Assembly (NCBI GenBank): GCA_037954325.1
Contig: JBBMNZ010000001.1
Location: 12,877,758 to 12,941,757 of the forward strand
DNA: 64,000 nt
Source of the DNA: Fistularia commersonii
Lineage: Eukaryota > Chordata > Actinopteri > Syngnathiformes > Fistulariidae
Direction of reading: 5' to 3'
Position numbers and translations under genes: made by a program. Numbering within the stretch: position 1 is the stretch's first letter; each line of letters begins with the position of its first letter. Positions 47,427 through 58,290 of the stretch are shown here, piece by piece. The notes beneath the pieces are model-generated. The model saw only the letters and a program-made list of their open reading frames with translations, was not told the origin of the DNA and did no database searches.

Positions 47427-48607
47427 TACACTATATGGCCAAAAGTATTTGCTCACTTGCCCTAACTCTCATTTGAACTTAAGTGGCATCCCATTCCTGA
47501 GCCACAGGGTTCAATATAACGTCGGTTCACCTTTTTCAGCTATAACAGCTTCAACTCTTTTGGGAAGACCATTGACCATTCTTCCAGAAGTGCATTTGTG
47601 AGGTCATAAGCGCTTATGTTGGATGAGAAGGCCTGGCTCTCATTCTCCATTCTAATCTATCCCAAAGGTGTTCTATCAGGTTAAGGTCAGGATTCAGTCA
47701 AGTTTATCCACACCAGACTCTGTCATCCATGTCTTTATGGACCCTGCTTTGTGCACTGGTGCACAGTCATGTTGGAAAAGGGATGGGCCAGCTCCAAAGT
47801 GTTCCCACAAAGTTGGGAGCATGGAATTGTCCAAAATGTCTTGGGACAAGCTGAAGCTTTCAGAGTTCCTGTCACTGGAACCAAGGGACCAAGCCCAGGT
47901 CCTGAAAAACAACGCCACTGCGTAATCCCCTCTCCGACAAGTGTCACACTTGGAACAATACAGTCAGACAAGGACCATCGCCCTGGCAACCGCCAAACCC
48001 AAACTCATCCATCAGGTTGCCAGATGGAGAAGCGCGACTCGTCACTCCAGAGAACACGTCTCCACTGCTCTAGAATCCAGTGACGCTGTGCTTTACACCA
48101 CTGCATTACACGCTTTGCATTGGACTTGTTGATATGTGGCTTGGATGCAGCTGCTTGGTCATGGAAACCCATTCTATGAAGTTTTCTGCGTACTGTTCTT
48201 GAGCTAATCTGAAGTTTGGAGGTCTGTAGAGATTAAAAGCTGGTTACCTCTTTGCGCTATGTGCCTCATCTGCAGACCTCGCTATGTCAATTTACATGGC
48301 CTATCACTTTGTGGCTGTGTTGCTGTGGTTCCCAAACACTTTCATATTCTTGTAATACAGCTGACTGTGGAATATTTAGGAGCGAGGAAATATCACGACT
48401 GGATTTGTTGCAACTGTGGCATCTTATCACAGTTCTGCACTGGAATTCACTCTGCTTCTGAGAGCGATCCATTTTTTTCCACAAATGTTTGTAAAAGCAA
48501 TCTGCATGCACAGGTGCTTGATTTTATACACCTGTGGCCATGGAAGTGATTGGAACATCTGATTCAGATTATTTGGATTGATGAGCGAATACTTTTGGCC
48601 ATATAGC
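47427..48607 (-). mobile_element. Tc1-like transposon, family T, copy 1
   Basis: The ends are inverted: ACTATATGGCCAAAAGTATT TGCTCA at the left, and GAGCGAATACTTTTGGCCATATAG at the right, with TA at the left edge. The transposase runs on the minus strand. The frame 47918-47694 gives FFRTWAWSLGS, DILDNSMLPTLWEHFG and SLFQHDCAPVHKAGSI, which is the DDE catalytic middle. A further frame below 47690 gives PDLNLIEHLWDRLEWRMRAR with the third catalytic acidic residue. Frameshifts and stops interrupt it. Related copy: 62450-63568. Confidence 0.85.
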
Positions 48608-49297
48608 ATTCACCACACACCCACACACACGTGAATAAGACACAAACAATCTGAAGGTACTTACAAGCTTCCAGGAACAAGATCTTGGGATTTATTGGTC
48701 ATTTAAGATCAGTAATTTGGCTTTTACATGACAGGATTCAGTCCAGACACTATTTCATGAAATCTTTCAAGCTAACGCCTCTCTTTCTGAAATATGCTTC
48801 TCATACAACAAAACTAATTTCACATTTTGCCGGTGTTTGAGAAAGCAGGTATAATTGCGATTCCTGTTTTAATAAAGCCTAGAAGTATGTGGAACAGAGT
48901 CTTTTACTACTCAAGGTGGGTTTGAATTTTTTTATTCCAGGCGTGCAGTCCCCCCATAATGTTTCAGTATTTCAGACAGTTTTCAGACCACCAGTGTACA
49001 TATGGTTTAAGGCTGAATATAATTAAAAGTGTTTCCTCGCTTCAGCCCGAGGTTGGTTTCACTTTGGTGGCCACATATTCGCTGTGGTAACAGACAGTTT
49101 CACGAGTTGCCGTGAAAATTGAACATTCTTCACCCTTCTCTTTATGAAATAATTCAGATTGACATACTTACTACAATGTTCCCAGAGGACTTTACGTGAA
49201 AGCTTTCTTTCATACACTTATCAGAAATGTCTTGTTTTCTCCCAATAACTGTCACCCACAAATAAATTAAACTTCACTTGAAGTCGCTATCTATATA
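48608..49297. other. No gene seen
   Basis: A short CA-rich stretch near 48615-48632 and then AT-rich unique sequence. Confidence 0.5.
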
Positions 49298-49613
49298 TAC
49301 TGCTCAAAAAAATAAAGGGAACACTTCGACAACACAATGTAACTTCAAGTCAATCACATATCTGTGAAATCAAACAGACTTGCGTTATGGACATTACATC
49401 AAAGACCGATCAGCCTGTAGTGTTTTACTTTTGAGTGTGACTCCAAATCTAGACCTCCATGGGTTAATAAATTTGATTTCCATTGATTTTTTATGTGATT
49501 TTGTTGTCAGCACATTCACCTATGTAAAGAACAAAGTATTTAATGAGATTATTTCATTCATTCAGATCCAGGATGTGTTATTTCAGTGTTCTCTTTATTT
49601 TCTGAGTAGTGTA
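49298..49613. mobile_element. MITE (Tc1/mariner-type), copy 2
   Basis: It has the same ACTGCTCAAAAAAATAAAGG GAACACTT end as the copy at 26548-26910. Its right end TGTTCTCTTTATTTTCTGAGTAGTGTA is a diverged inverse. Internal blocks such as TGTGATTTTGTTGTCAGCACATTCA match copy 1 read in reverse, so the two copies lie in opposite orientation. Confidence 0.85.
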
Positions 49614-51208
49614 TATGGATCGTCACAGATGTACAGTTTGAAACTTGAGCTTGATGTTGTTATTGATCTAGTTTCAACAGCTGTTACATGCAGGCTTACA
49701 GGGCTTCAAATTGAGATATTGTATCAGTGCTGGGTGATTGTTTGCACACCGAGCTCACAGATCAAGGTTGTGCCTTTAGCCAAAGTCATATCCAGGTGCA
49801 TCATAGAAAGCCACTGATAATCAGTGAAAGGCCTCTTTTGGGGAATTCGGTGGGTGGGGGGGGGCAAAAATCAGATTTATATGGCAGTAATTACCCCTGT
49901 GCTCGGCTGGCGTGCGGTTGTCATTTAGGAGATTAATCAGTCACGGATAAACAAACAGGATTTGCTCTTTGAATGTGACTCTTCAAGATGTGCTAATAGA
50001 ACGACTGCTCTGTTGTCCAGATGAGATGAAATAACTTTTTTGCATATCTCTAATATAGACTCTTCAGCACACAGATTCAATCTTTTTTGACTTATATATG
50101 TCAGTTAAACGCTACACAGGCATAGTGGTAGTAGTAATAATAATAATAATGATATAATAATGACAACAACAACAACAACAACAACAATAATAATAATAAT
50201 GATAACAATAATAATAGGACAGCATAGTCATGAGGGATTCACGAATTCAATAAAATTGTAGTTGTGCATAGTCATAATTTTTAGAGCGTCTGCTTTCCCT
50301 CAAATATGTTATCTCTATAGGTAGCGGTGAGCTCATGTTTTTTCAGCCAGTTAACGATCGCTACACAGTGGATACACTTCTCTGTAGGCATGAGGTAATT
50401 ATCTGCAGGCACGCAAAGTGCTCACTGGTAAACTTTGCCCCAACACTGCACAGAATGTGAGGGTCAAGACTTCCTGCAACCCCTTTTTTCTATGTTTTGT
50501 CATCTCTGGTCCATATGGGGCCACATCACCCATAAAAAGAAGCTATTTTTCTTACTAACCATGTACGTTTTACATTCCATTCCGTGACTGGACCTTCGAC
50601 TGAGGAAATATGAGATATTTTCTAAGTGAATCACAATGGTTCATTTTGCGAATTGCACCGTGAGACAAGGCCTCTCTTGAAACGGTTATTTGAACAAATT
50701 GCTTGCAGGAAACTGTTGCCACTTCCGAAAAGTAGACATTTCATGTCAGATTAGTCATTTATTCATGGAGAAATGACGTTTGAGGATGAGTAAAAAAGGT
50801 ACCTATTTAACTGTTAGACCCATGTAATATAAAAAGAAATAGTGCCCCCTTGTGACAGAACAATCATTGTTGGAGGCTCTAATTCACGGACTCTAAAGCA
50901 TTTGGAAAAAACAAAAAAATAAAGAGACAAAAAGGTCTTCCTGGAATGATGACGTCTTGCGATCACTGCTCTGCTATGTTACAGGATTGTGCCAGTCAGG
51001 CGTTTTAGTAACTCCCATCAGTAAATCTGTTTGTGTCACCCGGAGACTTTAAGTCAGCTAGTAGGTGAAGACAAAAAGTCCTATAACTTCAAAAGCAATT
51101 TAGGAATATTAAAATGCCATTGAAGGCTAAGATTTGGTTAAAATTTAAGAATATGTTCACAATTAATCTATAATAAATCTTAGTAGAATTAAGTGTACTT
51201 AAATCAGC
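49614..51208. other. No gene seen; trinucleotide tract
   Basis: Apart from the (AAT/AAC)n tract at 50126-50217 no feature was recognised. Confidence 0.5.
50126..50217. repeat. (TAA)n/(CAA)n compound trinucleotide repeat
   Basis: GTAGTAATAATAATAATAAT, an ACAACAACA block, then AATAATAATAATGATAAC units. Confidence 0.9.
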
Positions 51209-53240
51209 CTCAGGGCGGCAGGGCCCGGTGTCTCCCCGAGCCAGCCCCAGGGGGGCACAGGCCAGTGTCTCCCTGATCCGGTCCCAAGCCTGGATAAATG
51301 CAGAGGGTTGCATCAGGGAGGGCATCTGACGTAAAACCTTTACCAAAACCAAATTTGTGAATCGAACCTAATATGAAAGTGTAGCCAGACAGCATAGGAT
51401 GGTGGTTTGTAGGATGACTGGTAACAAGGAAGATCAAGAGGACAAAGGCAGGACAGAGGACAAAGTGGTGGAAGCTGAAAAGGGAGGAGTGTTGTTTGGT
51501 TTTCAGGGAGGAGGTGAGAAAGGCTTTGGCTGGTCAGGAAAAGCTTCCAGATGATTGGACAACTACAGCTTGTGCTGTCAGGGAGACAGGTAGAAGAGTA
51601 CTTGGTGTGTCATCTGGAAGGAAAGTAGATAAGGAGACTTGGTGGTGGAATGAGGAAATATAGGAGTATATGCAGAAAAAGCGGTTACCAAAGAAGAAGT
51701 GGGACACTGAGAGGACTGAAGAGAACAGACAGCAGTACAGGGAGATACAGCCTAAGGTAAAGAAAGAGGAGCAAAGGCAAAACAAAGGGCGCACGATGAC
51801 TTGTATGCTTGGTTGGACAGTGAGGAAGGGAAGAATGATTTATACAGGTGGGCGAAACAGAGCGATAAAGATGGAAAGGATTTACAACAGGTCTGGGTGA
51901 TTAAGGATAGAGAGGGAAATGTATTGACTGATGCTAGAAGAGTGATGGGAAGATGGAAAGATTACTATTAACTGCTGATGAAGGTGGAAATTGAAAGAGA
52001 GGCAAGGGTAGAAGAGGTGACTATTATAGACCACAAAGTAGCAGAGATTAGTAAAAGTGATGAGGGTAAGGCATTGAGGAGGATGGAAAGCCGGTTGGTC
52101 CTGATGATATACAGTACCTGTGGAGGTGTGGATGTGTCTAGGAGAGACAACAGTCGAGTCTCTGACTAGATTACTTGGCACGATCTTAGATCTTAGTGGG
52201 ATGTGCAGAATTGCAGCAACTATAGAGGGATAAAGTTGATGAGCCATACAATGAAGTTATGGGAAAGAGTAGTGGAAACCAGACTGAGAGCAGAAGTCAA
52301 TATTTGTGAACTGCAGTATGGCTTCATGCCAAGAAAGAGTACTACAGATGCAGTATTTGGTTTGAGAATGCAAATGGAGAAGTACAGAAAAGGCCAGAGG
52401 GAGCCTTTGTAGACCTAGAAAAAGTATACAGGGTGTCAAGAGAGGAACTCTGGTATTGTATGAAGAAATCTGGAATGGCAGAGAAGTATGTTAGACTGGT
52501 GCAGGACATGCTAGCTGTGAGACAGTGCTGCGGTGTGCTGTAGGGGTAACAGAGAAGTTCAAGGTGGAGGTGGGACTCCATCAGGGATCAGCTTTGAGCC
52601 CCTTCTTGTTTGCAGTGGTGATGGACAGGTTGACAGATGGGATTAGACAGGAATCTCTATGGACCATGATGTTTGCAGATGACATTGTGATCATTATGGA
52701 CAGGCTGAGGAAAATCTAGAGAGGGGGAGGTATGCTCTAGAAAGGAGAGGAATGAAAGGTTGTTGCAGCAAGACGGAGTATTTGTGTGTGAATGAGAGGG
52801 ACTCAGGTAGATTGGCGAGGCTACGGGGAGTGGAGATCAAAAAGTTGGAGGATTTCAGGTACTTGGGGTCAACAGTCCAGAGCAACAGAGAGTGTGGGAA
52901 AGAGGTGAAGAGACGGGTTCAAGCAGGTTGGAATGGGTTGAGAAAAGTGTCCTGGGTACTATGCGATAGATGTTTATCAGCCAGAATGAAAAGAAAGGTG
53001 TGCAAGACAATAGTGATACCAGTGATGCTGAATGGCCTAGAAACAGTTACAATGACAAACAGACAGGAGGCAGAGCCAGAGGTTGCAGAGATGAAGATGC
53101 TAAGGTTCTCTTTGGGAGTGACCAGGATAGATAGGATCAAGAATGAGTCTATCAGAGGAACCTCCATCAGCCACCAGCCACCAGCACGGGGGTTCATTCT
53201 CCACCGTCCATTAGAATGGGGGAAGAGAGACACCAGTGAG
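51209..53240 (+). mobile_element. RTE-type LINE, longest copy (3' end missing)
   Basis: The leader at 51209-51400 contains the reverse complement of the GGTTTTGGTAAAGGTTTTAC motif. The reading of the RT follows in successive frames: QKKRLPKKKWDTERTEENRQQY (51670-51900), KVEIEREARVEEVTIIDHK (51978-52169), NYRGIKLMSHTMKLWERVVE and GFMPRKSTTDAVFGLRMQMEKYR (52203-52412), CAVGVTEKFKVEVGLHQGSALSPF in the motif B region (52525-52719), WTMMFADDIVI with the catalytic FADD, and ETVTMTNRQEAEPEVAEMKMLRFSLGVTRIDRIKN (52752-53255). The thumb is followed by unrelated sequence at about 53165, so the last part of the ORF and the 3' tail are missing. Several frameshifts make it inactive. Confidence 0.88.
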
Positions 53241-53436
53241 AGAAACTGGACATGATACACAACATTACAATGAAAAAAGCAAGTGATACATGGTCTTTTA
53301 CTTCCTTTTCCGTGAAGATCTGCCATCCGCCTTCCTCAGGAGCGTAACCTGTTTCTGCATGTGGTACCATTTCCTGTCATCCAAAGGGTGCAGATCTTGC
53401 AGTTTGTTAATGGCGCTGACCGATTTGATAAACTAA

Positions 53437-53461
53437 TAGACTTATAGACTTATAGACTTAT
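53437..53461. repeat. Small tandem repeat in ORF1 remnant
   Basis: Three units of TAGACTTAT within the 3' part of the Tx1-like ORF1, which adds codons not expected in the family. Confidence 0.7.
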
Positions 53462-53510
53462 CATAACTACTTGTTATTAAGTAGTTGGGGATGTCAACCT
53501 TCTTGTAGAA

Positions 53511-54072
53511 CAGGTCCCCTGTCCCAGGTCCCCAAACTATTTCCTGCGAGGGCCAAATAACTTTTTCCTTCTCTAACGGGGGGGCCGGGCCAGTTTATAA
53601 CAAAAAGTGTGACAATCGCAGAGGTGTCTAAATGTAAACATTCATTGTTTTCCAGAAAGCCACGTGTAACCAAAAATTAACCCCTTCAGAGATCTTGACA
53701 GGAAAAAAAAAAATCAGGAAATAAATAATAACATTATCAATGACGTAAATGTCACTTTTCATGAAATAAATAATAACCAAATAACCCTTTTCAAGTTTTT
53801 CACAGAAAAAAAAAGACCAAGGAACATTAACTTTCTTGTAGACACAACTGTTTTCAGCTCTCTCATAGCAAATTCACTGTGAAAACCAAAACAAGCAGGT
53901 TATGAAACTGAACTGATACCAAAACCTACTGAGTTAAATAGAATGCCAAGAAGGGTGGAATACAATGTTACATTCTATGCATATACAAGTCACGATTACG
54001 TGGCAAGAATTAAAAAAAAGAAATCATAATGCATCTCTGGAATTGTTCAGGGCCGTAGTTTGGGGACCACTG
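53511..54072. mobile_element. hAT-like MITE inserted in Tx1-like ORF1
   Basis: The right end, read inward, is CAGTGGTCCCCAAACTACGG; the left end has CAGGTCCCCTGTCCCAGGTC then CCCAAACTATTTC. CAGNGGTCCCCAAACT-type ends are typical of hAT MITEs. The 8 bases outside are TTGTAGAA (53503-53510) and TTATGGAA (54073-54080), six of eight identical and fitting the hAT nTnnnnAn pattern. The core has no coding potential. Confidence 0.8.
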
Positions 54073-55166
54073 TTATGGAAGGTATTATCTAAGAAGACAT
54101 TAATGTCCTCTAAGGAGTAAAGATCAGTCTGTACCTTGTTGGTTCTGCTATCTGAAACAGGGTCTGACTTTGAACCACATTCCATGCCTTCGCCCTCGCC
54201 TAACTGGCCTCCCATCCCACCTGTACTCACAGTAGTTTTGTCATGTATGTCACCAATACAGCTTGGGAGCTCACCTGTTCTGGCTGTCACCATAGCCTCT
54301 AGCGGGTCGTAGCTGGAAATGAACTTCCAGCTGCGACCCGCTCCGCAATGAGAACGGGGATTGGCAGCGCGTGCCTTGTCTGCACCGGGCCCTCATTGAT
54401 GGGCAAAGGAGTCGGGTTCACCAGACCCGCGGCACTGGTGGAAGTAGCTGCACTGGGCGCTGATACATCATCAGGTGCGGCAGCCGAACTCACAGCCGTA
54501 GCTGCCATGCCAGCCACTGCAGCTCCCGCAGGCTGCGCATCGAGAGAAGCGGCCCAGCCGTGACGCCATTATTTTGCCATCATTAACTGAGCTGCTCTTC
54601 GTTTCTGGCTTCTTATGCGGACAAGCAACGCGTTTGTGGCCCACACATCCACATTCAAAACATTTCATCTGCTCTGAATTGGCGTACACCATATATGAGG
54701 CGTCACCATACTTCACTGGTAATGAGACCCCCAGGGTTTGTAACGGCACCTCCATAAACAAGACAACCTGCCTCCTCAGGGCCTGAATATACTTCAGCCT
54801 AGGATCCTTGCACCCCAGGCTGACAGTTTTAAAGCCACTGGCAACCCTTTTTAATTCACTTTCCAACAGATCCTTTGGAATGAACGGTGACACACCGGTG
54901 AGCCGCGTTGAGGGTGCGGACAGGGGAGACACCTGCACAGAGGTATCGCCGATGACCACACTACTAGCATCTAGTTGGTGGACGAGCACTTCCAACTTCA
55001 GGAAGGCAACCACAGCTTGGTTCATTCTGGATGCGTACAACAGATTTTCGTGTCCTAACTGCCCGCTGGGTGCAAGCAGTATTATCTCCATGAACACCGT
55101 ACCGTCAAGTGGCATTATCCGTACTCTGTGCTGGAGAGACGAAGGGGGGGGCTTGGAGGACGCCAT

Positions 55167-55440
55167 CCCTCTCTGTTAGCTAGCAAAGCTGGGCAGGTGT
55201 GCGGGCACACTTCCCGGATCAAACAACCGAACAAAGTAATCAAAAATTCGTGAACATGAACAGAAATGACACAGAGATAAAATAGACTAAAAAACAGAGT
55301 ACATATATGGAAAAAGGCGGGTGGAAAAAGTGGGCCAAACAGTCCAAAAACACCCTTTCAATCTCCGCTCCCCTCTCGCGCACAAGAAGAGTGTAGAGAC
55401 AGATTCGTAGCCAGGATAAAGCAACTAATTTTGAAAAGAT
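55167..55440 (-). mobile_element. 5' leader of the Tx1-like LINE (putative)
   Basis: It lies directly upstream of the ORF1 start and is more GC-rich than its surroundings, ending near 55400 with CCGCTCCCCTCTCGCGCAC. The boundary is a guess. Confidence 0.35.
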
Positions 55441-56302
55441 TTTTCATCCAAGAACTTTGAAATCAAAATGCTTTTTCAATAATTATCTTATTTTTGCACA
55501 GTCACAAATGGCTTACATCACCGTTTACTAAAAAGCTGAACTGACTTCTTTTGCAATATTTAAAAAAAAAATACTGAGGCCTGAATTAAATGGCAGCTAT
55601 GTTAGTGAATCAGGCACAGCAGTGTCAAGGCAAAATATGTTTAAGGCAAAACAAACAGCAAAAAAAATTACCAAATAGGGAATACGTGTCACTGTAATAC
55701 AAATGTTGATAAACTAAAAGGATTTTCTTTTACATTTCCTAGAACAAACATAGTAGAATATATTATTAAAAAATGTATTTAAAAAAAGCAGTGACTTTGC
55801 CAGCTTTCACATCTAGATTTGAGGAGTAGTTTGTCACCTATTTTAGACAGTCTATTTGAAGCACGAACAGAATGCAATATTGATTTTCACCATGCGATTA
55901 AAAAAAGAAAAATATTCAATTTTTAAAGACGTTTCCCAACATGACTTAATCTGCACAACATTTTATAGGAGATGCATCAGTTACAACACTGTATAAGAAG
56001 TGAACAAAATAGATTTGAAAGTATGACACAACACTGACAGCAACATCTTCATATTTTCTTGAAACTTCTATCAGCACAATGCAAATTAGCCTCATCATCT
56101 AATGTCCCTTATTTCTTTCATTTTCAGATATTATGACAGCCTCAAGAAACCACTTCATTCAGCTCTGAGTGACAAAATAAATTTGAGCGTTATATTATTG
56201 ATCTCAGAAATATAGAACATGCTGCACTTCTAGACCGATGCTGATATCAGGAAAACAAAGGTCTTCACTAAAGTAGACAATGTGAAATTGAATTGCACTT
56301 TT

Positions 56303-56353
56303 TGTAAGTCACTTTGGATAAAAACGTCTGCCAAATGACTGTAATGTAATGTA
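56303..56353 (+). repeat. SINE/LINE 3' tail
   Basis: TAAGTCACTTTGGATAAAAA CGTCTGCCAAATGACTGTAA TGTAATGTA. This is the conserved 3' tail shared by fish L2-type LINEs and the SINEs that borrow their machinery. Confidence 0.7.
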
Positions 56354-56655
56354 CATAATAAAATGAATAAATAATAATAAATAATGTTTACTGTGTTAGG
56401 AATTTCTTTTCAAGTTCCTCTCAAGTAAGTTTAACCAATAGATGGCAGTGTCTGTCTGGATTTCTTTGGAAGCATGTGGTCTGTTTCGACGGGGAACTGC
56501 TAGTTCAGCTGTGATCAGTTCTAATATCAATTTTGATCATAATGTGTCAGTTCCATTTTGTAAGAATTAAAATTTCATGATGTGAAATTCTATATTTTGT
56601 AACATGAAATGGGAGTACAATATCCTGCTTTGATAGCATGGCTTTAGTCAGAAAT

Positions 56656-56658
<3 letters not shown>

Positions 56659-56715
<57 letters not shown>
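56659..56715. repeat. Compound (GT)n(AT)n microsatellite
   Basis: About 15 GT units followed directly by about 14 AT units. Confidence 0.95.
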
Positions 56716-56720
<5 letters not shown>

Positions 56721-56864
56721 TGTTTTTTTTTTGTTTTTTTCAAATGACGTATACCCAAAAGCTGTTGAACAACGTACCATAAATAATACACATGCACATG
56801 AGTCTATCATCAGGTAGAAGGAGTTTACAAAAGGAAATCTGGTAAGGAGTCTAACAAGGCATGT

Positions 56865-56945
56865 GAAAAGAAAAGAAAAGAAAAGAAAAGAAAAGAAAAG
56901 AAAAGAAAAGAAAAGAAAAGACAAGAAAAGAAAAGAAAAGAAAAA
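56865..56945. repeat. (AAAAG)n pentanucleotide array
   Basis: About 16 units, one with an A-to-C change (GACAAG). A purine-only strand. Confidence 0.95.
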
Positions 56946-57969
56946 CAATCTGATTTTGACACATATACCTGTGAGGTTGATGTTTATATTTAGAACTAAC
57001 AGAAATGATTGTTTAACAAATGATGGTTCTGAGCAAGGTGTTTCACAACCAAACAAAGTTCAGTTTCAGGAATAATTCTTATGACAATACGGAAAAGAAA
57101 GACATAAAAGCAAAGACATATTTTCTGATGAACTACAATATACAATATACAATATAACTACAAAACGACCAGGCCACTTGGATTTCATTGTTGCAGTGTC
57201 ATGACAATTGTGTTTTCATGTTGATTGCAAAACTGCCCAAGTTGATATATGTTATGTATGTTTAAATTTACAAAGTTCACCTTTAGAGAGCGTTCAGTGA
57301 GTCAATAAGTTACTGTTGCGACAGTTGACATAATGATCTATTCCAATATGACATAGTTATGTTAATGTTGCTTTTGTCAGTGTGAATACCTTACGTCATG
57401 TTAAATATAGGACATTTTGAATTTTGTCAGATACTGACACACTGACAATGAATGCACAGTTTCGTTTTGTTTTTAATGTCCATGTTACAGTTGATAGAGA
57501 ACAGAAAAAAGACCATCAGAACACAGACACACAAATTCAATATGTAAAATAAGTTAAGATAATCCATTATTAGTCACACATATGGGAAACTGTACCTGTG
57601 GAAATGTTGATTGTACTGATTAAAAAATAAAAGTGAAAACTCCCTATAGACATACTGTTGCACAACAGATATGATTATAAAGTCAAACAACAACTTTATT
57701 TCAAAAATCAACTGTTAAAATGTTCTGATAGCTTTAGTCTTGAATTTAATTACGCTTTATATAATATGATCTCAAGAGTAAAAATGCATGACATGAATGC
57801 ATAAATGAAAATAAAATACCAAATGCCCAAGACACGTACCAAATGCCGTATTGAAGGCAAAAAACAAAATAAAAAGAAGAGTGTGGGGTAAAACACAGAA
57901 AGTTAGTAATAGGTGTTTTATTAGGATTGACAAATAAAAAGGAAGGCCACTTCTAACGTTCAAAAACAT

Positions 57970-58290
57970 ACACGGCCTCTAACCGAAGCCTGCGTTGGAC
58001 ACCGACGCGTTGGGCAACCCCACTCTCCTCATTTTTGACGGATCTGGAGAAGGGTTCGTTTTTGGGTGCAGCGTCGAATGAGGAACGTGATTATTCATTT
58101 AGAACAGAAAGATGTGGAAAATACAAACTCCGCTTTTATTTAGGTTAGGTTAAGATACACACGTCCAGTAGATGTTGATGTAGCCATGACGCTCCAGGTT
58201 TGTCTAAAAAGGATGAGAAAGGGGTTATACAGCGTCGGAATGTGACGCTGAGGGAACGTCCCCCATTTGTAAAACGATTGATGCTTTGGG
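57970..58290. other. CpG-rich patch with short dyads
   Basis: It contains clustered CG dinucleotides in AT-rich surroundings (CGTTGGACACCGACGCGTTGG; GCAGCGTCGAATGAGGAACG) and a perfect 6-bp stem AGCGTC/GACGCT with a 7-base loop at 58231-58249. It may be a fragment of an unrecognised repeat. Confidence 0.45.

Larger units (their letters stand above)
53300..55166 (-). pseudogene. Tx1-like LINE ORF1 (zinc-knuckle RNA-binding protein), split by a hAT-like MITE
   Basis: The minus-strand frame 55166-54471 encodes a 231-residue gag-like ORF1 start. Its zinc knuckle is CFECGCVGHKRVAC (C169, C172, H177, C182), as in the ORF1 of Tx1-type LINEs, which binds the element RNA. A frameshift near 54480 leads to an Ala/Ser-rich linker and then to TDLYSLEDINVFLDNTF (near 54090). 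There the frame is broken by the MITE at 53511-54072. On the other side it resumes with YKKVDIPNYL (53500-53470), then SVSAINKLQDLHPLDDRKWY, MQKQVTLLRKADGRSSRKRK and a stop near 53300. ORF2 is absent: the sequence meets the RTE copy near 53260. Confidence 0.75.

Noticed and set aside
56547..57056. 169-codon minus-strand open frame with Phe/Leu/Ser repeats
   Set aside because: It translates the AAAAG array and the GT/AT microsatellite, so it is not a gene.
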